DNA from: Eriocheir sinensis
Taxonomy: Eukaryota > Arthropoda > Malacostraca > Decapoda > Varunidae
Assembly: GCF_024679095.1 (NCBI RefSeq)
Contig: NC_066531.1
Coordinates: 92,501 to 156,500, forward strand
Length of the DNA: 64,000 bases
Direction of reading: 5' to 3'
The notes below the pieces were generated by a model. The model searched no databases. It was not told the origin of the DNA and saw only the letters and a program-made list of their open reading frames with translations. Of this stretch, positions 41,455-50,633 are shown piece after piece (positions within the stretch are counted from its first letter, which is position 1; each line of letters begins with the position of its first letter). The position numbers and the translations under genes are program-made.

Positions 41455-42058
41455 TCTATCAGAATTTTGCTGCAAAAGTGGTTACTGGAGGAGCCAAGTT
41501 TGACCATGTTAGCCCACTCTTAAAGAAACTACAATGGCCAAATATTGAGCAGAAGTGCATTTTTGAACAGTGCATCATAGTATTCAAAGCACTGAAGAAG
41601 CATTTTACTGAATGGCTATTCTCCTTTACACTAGTAGGACAAATAGTTGACACAAACACAAGACAACAAAATCTCCTCAATGTACCAAAAACAGACACTG
41701 ACATTGGGTCCCGATCAATCACAGTCAGAGGGCCAAAACTATGGAATAAACTCCTCACAAAAGTAAACGATTGTCACAGTTTGCATACCTTTAAGGTCAA
41801 TCTGAAGAAACACCTCTCGCAAGATAGCTCAGGAAACTAATCATACTGAATACTCTTATTACATTTTATCATATAATGTTTTGCATGATGTCCTAGATAT
41901 TAGTCCACACTTTATTTTTAGCAGCAATTATATTCTAGTTATATTTTAAGGATTATCTGTAAATTTTATCGTACTCCATAAACCGTGTTCAATAGTTTTA
42001 AGTCAGTAAAGAATAACCATTGTATAAATGGAAATAAAGTTTCTGATTCTGATTCTGA
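41455..42058 (+). pseudogene. LINE C-terminal fragment with 3' tail (fifth family)
   Basis: Reads Q-N-F-A-A-K-V-V-T-G-G-A-K-F-D-H-V-S-P-L-L-K, then F-K-A-L-K-K, G-P-K-L-W-N-K-L-L, L-K-K-H-L and a stop at 41838-41840. This is the typical end of CR1/jockey-type RT proteins. A 3' untranslated part with ATAAAG follows, and it ends in repeated TGATTC units at 42040-42058. The reading has no internal stop, but only the last about 125 codons exist. Confidence 0.75.
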
Positions 42059-42215
42059 TTCTATCTACCTGTCTATCCATCTATCTGCCTATTTATCTAT
42101 TTAGCTATCTATCTATCTATCTATCAATATATATATCAATCAATCAATATATCTATCTATCTATCTATATATCTATCTGTCTGTCGACCTATCTATCTAT
42201 CTATCTATCTATCTA
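42058..42215. repeat. (TATC)n microsatellite, imperfect
   Basis: TATC/TCTA units with CTGT and AATA interruptions, starting at the tail of the LINE fragment. Confidence 0.9.
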
Positions 42216-42503
42216 CTTTAAATAATGATAAATATAATAATAATATATCTATTACGATTAGGCAACTGTTAGGCTGAAAAATCATATATTATAAATCTCA
42301 GAGTAAATAATAAAATAGGAACACAAAGGCTTGGGGTAAGGTGAGGGTGGGGACACCAGGCTGTGTGATGTGTAGGGATCTCAGGGCGGATAGCGGTGAG
42401 TTGTTGTTGTTGTTTGAAGATTTTGTCCCTCTGGTTACGGTCCATGAAGAGTGTACCAACAGACCGACTCTATCGGCTGATGCCAACCAAACCGGTCTGT
42501 CGA
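42216..42503. other. Unassigned sequence
   Basis: No feature recognised beyond a short TTG run at 42404. Confidence 0.3.
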
Positions 42504-42734
42504 CTATAGTGAAACCAAACTGTCGAGTCCGTTTTGGCGTAGGCTCCCACGGGTCCATTTCTCCCCTCTGCTCTGCCACACAGTCCCAACACCTATTTTT
42601 TCCTCTCATATGTTACCTATAGCTTACGTATGAGAGGAAGAGATAGGTGTTGGGACTGTGTGGCAGAGCAGAGGGGAGGAAAGGACCCTCGGGAGCCTAC
42701 GCCAGACCGGCCTCGACATATTTGGAAGACTAAA
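42504..42734. mobile_element. 231-bp palindromic element, copy 2
   Basis: Same structure and length as 32772-33002 but inverted: left arm begins TATAGTGAAACC, centre ACCTATAGCTTACGTATGAG, right arm ends GGAAGACTA. Confidence 0.75.
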
Positions 42735-43053
42735 GGACTGGCGTGGCTCTGATAAAGGTGAGTTACTAATCTTTGGCGCACCTCCTTGTGTTGTCTGGGC
42801 TGTCACATCTACACATTGTTTATTGTGCTCACTATCGACGGCACCGCACTTAAGTTTGTAATGGTCAGTGTGTGGCGCACTAGGAGAGGTGAGCTTATTG
42901 CGGTGCCTGGTAATGCGTTGGGGGTGTAGGGCGGTGAAGGGGGAAGCGCGTTGGTTGGTAATAGGAAGCTGTGGCGAGGGTGCTGTACCAGGTCGTAGAC
43001 GTACTTTCTACAGGGCGTAATGCTGCCTGTCAGAAAGAAGTGCCAGACTCAAG

Positions 43054-43390
43054 GTAGACGGTGGCTGAGTGGTAGCGTGCTGGGCCCACATTCACCGCGT
43101 GATGGACGACGCGGGTTCGAATCCCCACGCTACCACCTTGGATTTTTCAGTCACCGCCGAGTGGCTTAAAACTACCCACATGCTGCCCTGAAGACCACCC
43201 ATCAACCCGGACTCTAGAGGAAACCGTCCAAGTGAATCAAGAAAGAGTTCCGGGGGGCAGCATGAGCCAAGAGAAGATGGCGCCACTATAAACACCTGCC
43301 TGCGCAATGACGGGCTGGGGCCGACTACAATCCAGGCCCCTCAAGAGAGCCTACCGGCGCTATAGGCGTTCACGTAAAGAAAAAAAAAAG
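43054..43390 (+). mobile_element. SINE-A copy, complete
   Basis: Head GGTAGACGGTGGCTGAGTGG, B box GGTTCGAATCC, body, tail CGCTATAGGCGTTCACGTAA and an A-rich end. A 71-codon minus-strand open stretch inside is an artefact. Confidence 0.9.
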
Positions 43391-43394
43391 GGCA

Positions 43395-43520
43395 TCGTCG
43401 TAATTGTTAAAGGCAAGACCTAAAATGATTCTGCATGCCTAATTCTGAACAATCTCAAGCTCCTGTCGTTTGCACAGAGTTAGAAAGGATGACCACGCCG
43501 GACAGGAGTGCATGAGTTCC
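43395..43520 (-). pseudogene. LINE-D C-terminal scrap
   Basis: The minus strand reads C-P-A-W-S-S-F-L-T-L-C-K-R-Q-E-L-E-I-V-Q, then A-C-R-I-I-L-G, parallel to the block at 25640-25720. It is about 40 codons with one stop. Confidence 0.55.
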
Positions 43521-43689
43521 GACAGTATAAAGATGTGAATATAATGCACAGCCCTGTACCCGGTGTCCCTTGCGCCCCGAGTCTTCGTAGCATGTACAGC
43601 TTAGGTGGGCGTCCTGACGGTGTTAGTGAAATTCCAGGTGAGTTGATCGTCCCGCGTAGTCATGTAGCTTGTGTGTATGTGTGTTTGAG

Positions 43690-44680
43690 AGAAGAATTCA
43701 GCCTAAGAGATAAAAGAGGCGGCGGTGTTGCCGTCAGGGTTAAGGAGAGGAGGGAAAGATGAAGATGTGAAATTAGAGGAGATATTTTTGGCTAGGTGCC
43801 AGAATCCCCTGGAAAAATTAGAAAAAGCAAGGTTTTGACATTTACTGTTGATGAAATAACTTTTATTAAGTCGAAGAATAAATTTGGCACGATTCCGGGC
43901 AAAAATGTAAAGATCATGGTTAGCAGGAGTGCGAAGGCTCTGGTACATTTTGTGAGCTGTCTCTCTATTTTAGATAGCATGAGAACAAGCGTGACTAAAC
44001 CAAGTCGTTCTAGCTTGAGGAGTAGAGAAAGTACGTGGAATGTGTGTCTCCATTCCACAGACAATCATCTTTGTGATGCGTTGGATACACACAAAAAGGG
44101 TCTCTCTCCTGGAAGCAGTAATCATTCCACGGGAAATCGGAGAAGTACATCCTCAGGTCGTCCCACCGAGCTGAAGTAAAATGCCAGAAGCATCGCCTCT
44201 TCGGTGGGTCCAGAGGGTGCACAGGAGCGATAGGACAGGATACAGAAATAAGGTTGTGATCGAAGGAGCCCAACGGAGAAAACAGTTTGACAGAGTAAAC
44301 AGAAGGGTTAGAGGTAAGGAAGAGGTCTAGTATGTTGGGCCTGTCTTTAAGACGGTCGGGAATACGTGTAGAGTGCTGAACCAACTGCTCTAGATCATTG
44401 AGGATTGCAAAGTTGTAGACTTGTTCACCAGGCTGGTCAGTGAAAAAGGATGAAAGCCAAAGCTGGTGGTGAACATTGAAATCTCCTAGGATAGAGATTT
44501 CAGCGAAGGGAGAGTGGGTCAAGATGTGCTCCACCTTAGAGTTCAAGTAGTCAAAGAATTTTACATAGTTAGTAGAGTTAGGTGAGAGATAAACAGCACA
44601 GATGTATTTAGTAATAGAATGACAATGAAGTCTTAGCCAGATGGTGAAAAATTCAGAAGAGTCAAGGTCGTGGGTAACTG
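43690..44680 (-). pseudogene. LINE-B endonuclease and linker, joined to LINE-A
   Basis: The minus strand reads [11 protein letters not shown] near 44650, Y-L-S-P-N-S-T-N-Y near 44580, [11 protein letters not shown] near 44490 (catalytic G-D-F-N), and [13 protein letters not shown] near 44265 (S-D-H region, with F for the usual S). The linker G-F-W-H-L-A-K-N-I-S lies near 43790. One open reading spans 44010-44723. The far end carries N-P-D-G-N-T-A-A, the uninterrupted version of the TTAA-R copy a insertion point. The RT is absent. Confidence 0.8.
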
Positions 44681-46332
44681 TTGCAGCCCTGTCAGTCCCT
44701 TTTCTTTTTCCAGATATGGACAACCTGTCCCATTTTTCAGTTAGGAGGAAATCATTGGACTGTCACACGGCAGACAGCACCGCATGCAACTCATGGATCA
44801 TGGCATTACCCTCGGCCTTTAGCGTCTCTGCGCTTATATTACAGATCACAGCTGCCTTTCCACCCTTCAACTTCCTCACTGCCTCTCTCATCCCCGCTGA
44901 GAGGGTGGAGCTTCATCTTTTTGTTGGATCTCTAGCCGCCATCTGTAAATCAGCCAGAGGGAGCCGTCCCGTTCGGAGGCTCCGCCATGTACAGCTGCCT
45001 AAAGTACTAGGCCTAAAGATCCCGGTACCAATCTGATACTATATGCCCATCAGCCGTTCGGATAGTATTCGTTTGAGATTTGGATTTAGAGTGGGGCTTT
45101 TTCAGAGCTCGGAAGACAGATGTAAGGTCGTTTGCATAAATAAAATCCTCGACCTCAAAAGGGAGACCTCTGCCGTATCTCTCCTTATCCTTCCTCAGAA
45201 AGCCTCTAGAGTCGAGACCTTGATGATAAAGTCCTGTATCCCTCGGAGCCCCCAGCCAGCCTGACCGCACGACTCTCCTCTATATTCTCTAGTGTCTCCC
45301 TCGTGGCATCTCCACTCACAGACTTTGGACGCTCTCCAATGCCCTTTGTATCGTTGAGATTTTCAAGTTTAAAGGTATCCCACAACTCCCCAGTGTCCTT
45401 CAGAGTACCAAGCACATCAAGCCGATTTGAGACTGTCACTGCATACTCCTGAACACACACCTGGTTCCTCAGTTTCTCAAGATGGAACCCCGGGTGGTTG
45501 CATCTTGAGAGTTTCTTGGATCTGATTCGCATCCCCAGTACTAACGAGGATGTGATCGATCTCCTTTGCCACACCGACAACATTGCTATACTAAGTTAGG
45601 AGGCGAAATCGGGAGCTGAAACCGGGAACCAGCAATCCTCATCCTTCTGAACTTTGCGAAGTTAGTTAAGAAGGGAAAGATTTGTTTTCTGTTTCTGGTG
45701 CCAGAGCCGTGGGGGCCAAAACACAACCCGTGGCAAGCTCTCTTTGTGCCAGTAGCTGCATTGAACTCGATTAACATAATGAGTGTGTCGCGTGGGGAGG
45801 CTTGGGGAGATGTTCTATGCCAAGCTCGAGCTTGGCATAGGACATCTCTTTCTCTTCAAGTTCACACATTTCGGTATGGGCGTATACTGCAACAAGAGAT
45901 ATGAAACCCAAGGTGTGATTCAGCCTCACCAGCACCATACGCTCATCAACGAAAATAACCCCAGAAGACATAGAATTTCAGTCGGCTAGAAATGGCAATA
46001 GCTGCTCCTTTTGAAAGGGCACCATCGCTATGGGCTGACCAGTATTTGATATAACTCACACTATTGATCTCCCCATTGCCAGGTCTTCTTGTCTCAGAGA
46101 GCATTACTAAGTCAACTTCAACCTCCTGAACATCTAACAGATAGTGTAATCGGTGATCCTGTGAGCGACTCAGAATGTTCCAGGCATCCCCAAAGTGAAC
46201 CCGCCGGAGATTAACCTCGAGTCTGGCTCGACGACATTGTGTCTTGTCTGCACCACCCTCGCGATTCACAAGAAAAGAGGATGAGGGAGATTGGTGGGGC
46301 AAGGGTGCTCTCCTTTCTCCCCCTCTAGACAT
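44680..46332 (-). pseudogene. LINE-A endonuclease, linker and RT start
   Basis: The longest LINE-A piece. Endonuclease start W-N-I-L-S-R-S near 46180 and L-S-E-T-R-R-P-G near 46095 (metal-binding E). Y-W-S-A-H-S-D-G lies near 46040, V-A-V-Y-A-H-T-E near 45895 and G-T-R-N near 45695. There is then a deletion covering the D-H-I-L to D-H-R-L part. The linker reads Y-A-V-T-V-S-N-R near 45440, L-E-N-I-E-E-S-R-A near 45290 and R-K-D-K-E-R-Y near 45190. RT start I-C-N-I-S-A-E-T-L-K-A-E-G near 44830, and W-Q-S near 44750. At about 44680 it switches to LINE-B. Multiple frameshifts. Confidence 0.8.
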
Positions 46333-46524
46333 GTGAAAGTACTGGCTGCCATATACATATTATAAAAATCACTCTCCCAAGCCCTCACCCACTCCGGAGC
46401 CCTGCAAGGGGAGGCCGGTCGCTAAGCTTATAAGCCAATTAGTCCCAAGGGTAGCAGGAGAGTATACATTAGTGGTACTGCAGGTATGCATAGCCGTACT
46501 CTGACGCGGTGCGGAGTGAGATAA

Positions 46525-46528
<4 letters not shown>

Positions 46529-46578
<50 letters not shown>

Positions 46579-46654
46579 CATCAAAAATTATTTCATAATA
46601 CTCTGTCTGTCCGTCTGTCTCTCTCTCTGTCACTCCCACCCCACCCCATTACCC

Positions 46655-46729
<75 letters not shown>

Positions 46730-46785
46730 ATTTTTTTTCAATAAGACTGTCTATCTCTCTAACTCACACCCAACACCCCCTCCCA

Positions 46786-46845
<60 letters not shown>

Positions 46846-46932
46846 GTCTTTGTTTGTCTGTCTATCTGTCTGTTTGTTCATTTTCATGAATAAGTAGAAG
46901 GATAGAACAGACAAATACATGGATTGACATAA

Positions 46933-46984
<52 letters not shown>

Positions 46985-46985
46985 T
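46529..46985. repeat. Three (TC)n tracts and a facing (GA)n tract
   Basis: (TC)n at about 46529-46575, 46661-46724 and 46792-46841, separated by related spacers (CTGTCT then CAC/CCC-rich phrases). (GA)n follows at 46938-46981. The TC and GA blocks could pair as a hairpin. Confidence 0.95.
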
Positions 46986-47684
46986 ATAAGCAATATCAGC
47001 TTTCCGAGATTAAATTTTATGTCACATTTTTCATCTCAATTTCGTGGTACGTTTCCCCTCCAGGACGCGTGAAGCACCTCGCGTTGAGTCTCGGTAAATG
47101 GCTCGTCTGAGCCTCAATCCGGGGAGGCGTCAAAGACGGAACGAGTCGCGGCCAGTAAACCCGTACTTGTGGGCCTTTGAAGTTCCTGTGTGGTATTTAA
47201 CGACTTTCAAGGCTTTACGGAACAATCGGCTTCTCATGAACGATGAAGTAATTTATTTATATCGTCACCTCTTTCAGAATAGTCGTTCAAAGACTTGGAT
47301 ACAAAATATTTACCTATGTCTTCCATTTCATCAGCAAGGAAAACGTTATGAGCTCGGAAACTGGTGAAGGGGGGAAAAAATAAAAGGGTCGATGGGTGCA
47401 ACGCTGGATGTGTGTCGGGAGGGGAGGGGTTGAGTTTCTGGAAATGGAGCTCTGCGGGTACGACTTTGAGCCTCAGGAAGCTAATGCCTTAAACTTGCGC
47501 CTCGTGAGCTTCGCGGCAGGACGTCGGGGAAGGAGGAGGTGATGTTGTTTGGCAGGGGGCCTGAGGGAAGAAACGGGACGGTGGGGTGAAGTCATGCGCG
47601 GGTGAGGTATGGCCAGAGGGTGTTGCCAAAGTGCCGCCAGAGTGGAAGTTCTTGTGAAATGGAGAGGCCTATGTTTGCACTCAG
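46986..47684. other. Unassigned sequence
   Basis: An 89-codon plus-strand open stretch (47098-47367) and a 93-codon minus-strand one show no recognisable domain. No repeat family seen. Confidence 0.35.
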
Positions 47685-48220
47685 GGATTGTTGTTTGCGG
47701 GGATCGTGTTTTTAAAGGCCCCTCTAAGAGAGAAAAATGAGTAAAAATCATCACTCACGTAAACCATTTCATAATATATATCAACGCATTTGTGATCAGT
47801 TTATGAATCATCCGTTTTGAGGGGGGTTATACCGTGACAAAAATTTGGCCCGTCGCTGCTACACGGTAAAGCCACAAATTTGGCCCGTCGCTACTACACG
47901 GTAAAGCCACAAATTTGGCCCGTCGCTGCTACACGGTAAAGCCACAAATTTGGCCCGTCGCTGCTACACGGTAAAGCCACAAATTTGGCCCGTCGCTGCT
48001 ACACGGTAAAGCCACAAATTTGGCCCGTCGCTGCTACACGGTAAAGCCACAAATTTGGCCCGTCGCTGCTACACGGTAAAGCCACAAATTTGGCCCGTCG
48101 CTGCTACACGGTAAAGCCACAAATTTGGCCCGTCGCTGCTACACGGTAAAGCCACAAATTTGGCCCGTCGCTGCTACACGGTAAAGCCACAAATTTGGCC
48201 CGTCGCTGCTACCGGGTTAA
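47685..48220 (-). mobile_element. TTAA-V element copy 5 (inverted)
   Basis: TTAA at 48217-48220 with CCCGGTAGCAGCG reading inward on the minus strand. It has about 11 units of 35 bp (GGGCCAAA type), then the right module ending near TTTGCGGGGATCGTG at 47693-47706, where the terminal CCCGGTAG and second TTAA have decayed. The junction AAATTTTTGTCA is shared with copy 2, suggesting the same subfamily. Confidence 0.87.
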
Positions 48221-48457
48221 TTATGTTTTGCGATGAAATACGCATTTGGTAGTGTAGAATAAGCGGAGCGTTGCTAAAGTTGTACGTTCAAGAAATAAAA
48301 AAAAATATATAATGGTCATAGTGAATATATGAAAGTTGCCTAAATCACTTTCTAGGTGACAACAGTGTATTTAGTGGACTGGAGAACAAAACATTATTCA
48401 AGGCCGGTGAATGTCTCTTCCAATTCCACTGATATTTCTTACCCGAGAATCACCGCA
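48221..48457. other. Unassigned sequence
   Basis: No feature recognised. Confidence 0.3.
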
Positions 48458-48540
48458 CTTTTTTTTATAACAAAGGAGGCAGCTCAAGGGCACACAAAAA
48501 GAAAACAATAATAAAAAAAACCGCTACTCGCTGCTCCTGT
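48458..48540 (-). pseudogene. LINE-B 3' end scrap
   Basis: TAACAAAGGAGGCAGCTCAA and CGCTACTCGCTGCTCCTG match the family's extreme 3' end; the poly-A is seen as T at 48459-48467. About 80 bp of non-coding tail. Confidence 0.7.
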
Positions 48541-48715
48541 TTTTTTTTTTTTTTTTTTTTTTGTGCCTTGCGCGCGTAGGCATCTTCTTGTGGGCCTGAT
48601 GATGGGTGGTCTTCAGGACAGCATGGTGGTTGTAGTTTTAGCCTGATGACTGAAACGAAAAATCCGAGTGGTAGCGTGACCGCGTCGTCCGTCATCATCA
48701 CATGTGGGTCCTACT
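48541..48715 (-). mobile_element. SINE-A, shortened and degenerate
   Basis: A T tract of about 22 bases, then GCGTAGGCATCTTCTTGTGG, then GATGGGTGGTCTTCAGGACA, AAAAATCCGAG and GGTAGCGTG. The middle of the body is deleted. Confidence 0.65.
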
Positions 48716-48755
48716 TGCTATTTCCTGTACTAGAAAGAGCATTAAATTACATAGG

Positions 48756-48760
<5 letters not shown>

Positions 48761-48826
<66 letters not shown>
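48761..48826. repeat. (GA)n microsatellite
   Basis: About 33 GA units. Confidence 0.98.
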
Positions 48827-48827
<1 letters not shown>

Positions 48828-49315
48828 TTGGCGGCGAATTAAAAAAAAAAATATTGGCCTGAACAGGAGTAAATCCCTTACCTACTTTTAAGCATTTGAT
48901 AAACTTTTCCGGTGGCGTTTCTGTGTGAAAAAGGGCGGTGAATTGCCGGCAGCCTCACGTACACTTAACAAGGTGAGGAGTGTGCTTCTAAGGGGATCTC
49001 GCCTGACCCGCAAATAATAAACATATGCATTCACGGGAAAATATGTGTGATATATTCTGTTATAGATATAACCTATCAATTTCTTATCACTGCTACAGTG
49101 TACTGTAGAATCCTATGCTGCCAAATACTTTCAACTACACTGACAAGTGTCCTTCAGTGTGTATTTACTAGCAACTGTAGTTCCCTCTTTATAACTGTAC
49201 TTATTTCATTGATACGCATATGATGGTAAGCTGTATACCCTCTTGGATCCTACCAGTAAAGTAAACTGCAAAAGTAGTAGTCAAGTGTGCTTTAGTATTT
49301 TTATTCATTCGCAAA
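48827..49315. other. Unassigned sequence
   Basis: No feature recognised. Confidence 0.35.
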
Positions 49316-50010
49316 TTTGAGGGGTGGAAGGCACCTGGCATCCGTAACATCAGTGTGGTGCTGCTTAAAGTTGGAGGTGAGGCCATGATCCCCGGGTCGC
49401 GTGCGGTCTTGACTGCCGTATGGCAATCTGGTACCATTCCTCCTGACTGGAATAGGGGGCTCGTCGCCTTATCTGGAAAGGGAAAGGGGGCCTAGACTGC
49501 ACCAACTACCGTGGTATTAGACTGCTATTGAAGGACAAAGATCCGGATCTTCAAGTCCCTTGTGCTCCCTGTCTTACTTTATGGGTGTGAGACATGGACA
49601 CTAAATGGGGACTTGGATTGGCGGATTGATGCCTCTGATAATAAGTGTCTAAGCAGAATCATGGGATATCGCTGGAATGGCTTTGTGTCAAACCGGCGAC
49701 TACTCCGTGAGACTGATTCGACATATATTACCTGCATAGTCCGTCAACGCCAACTCCGGTTATACGGGCACGTGGCACGTTACCCTGAAGCTGATCCTGC
49801 TCATCGGGGTGTCTCTGTAAGAGAAAATCCTGAATGGAGGAGGTAAAGGGGAAGCCCACGGAGTTCGTGGGTCCAGCAAGTCAATAGATCCTGCCAGGAG
49901 GTACTCAGGCTGGGAAGGGGGCCTGCATGGAGACTCGCCAGAAAGGCTCCTCGGACTTGGCGTCGTAGGGTGGGCGAGGCGATGGACCCCCCGGAGCTGC
50001 TTCAAGTTTA
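49316..50010 (+). pseudogene. LINE-A with internal deletion of the RT palm
   Basis: Starts at the RT N-terminal block: A-P-G-I-R-N-I-S-V near 49330, G-G-E-A-M-I near 49375, S-G-T-I-P-P-D-W-N near 49430. At about 49525 it jumps to I-R-I-F-K-S-L-V, then V-L-L-Y-G-C-E-T-W-T-L near 49570. It continues R-I-M-G-Y-R-W-N, R-Q-L-R-L-Y-G-H-V-A-R near 49745 and the end W-R-R-R-V-G-E-A-M near 49965. About 250 codons with both catalytic boxes are deleted. Confidence 0.8.
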
Positions 50011-50483
50011 CAGTCTTTGGGAGTTTTTTTCCAGTAACCTGGTGGTAGGGTGAATAGGCTATGTACAGGGGGGCAAGAGTGACGAGTGTCTCAAGAGTTG
50101 CGAGCGGAGGTCGTTAGTGGTGTGGGTGCAGCAATAAACCCCATTCAGGAGCAGAGGAGTTGTTAAATGTTTCACCTGCTGTATGAAGGGAGGAGTAAGG
50201 AACTTAAATTGCTCCTCTCTCAGAGAGCTGTGTTCTGCTGTAACATTACTGATTAGATAATCTTAGGTCACTATAATAAGATCTTGTGTATTACTATCCC
50301 CAGTTGGTTTTGTTCTTACATGATTATACTCTAAAAATCTAAGCACTGTATGTTATTAGGCACTAGGAGTGCCCTATGATATCCATCTACATGGACGGAT
50401 GAGGTGACACCGTCGGGAGCAGCTTTTAATCGAGAATCGCGCACTGCTTCGCTTAAGAAGATTCCAAAGCTAGTTGCTCCGAC
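50011..50483. other. Unassigned sequence
   Basis: No gene. The stretch near 50420-50460 shares a phrase with 6568-6600 (AGCAGTGCGC, ATTCTCGAT, CTGCTC) whose meaning is unclear. Confidence 0.35.
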
Positions 50484-50633
50484 AGAAACATGGAAACATG
50501 GACTAGCAGACAGCAGAAAGCCTGTTGGCTCATTACTAGGCTGCCTGCTTTCAGTGATTTAATCAATCCGTTTGCCATAGGAGTGGCTTGCAGGGAAGGA
50601 TTAAAGCACTTGTGCACCTACTCTTGGGTACGT
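50484..50633 (-). repeat. LINE-C 3' untranslated end with 8-bp tail
   Basis: Ends CCATGTTTCCATGTTTC on the minus strand (50484-50503), matching the tail near 38030. Short direct repeats at the 3' end are usual in CR1-type elements. Confidence 0.7.

Noticed and set aside
44641..45036. 131-codon plus-strand open stretch
   Set aside because: Antisense to the LINE-A/LINE-B chimera.
47098..47367. 89-codon open stretch with an ATG
   Set aside because: No similarity recognised and no conserved neighbours.
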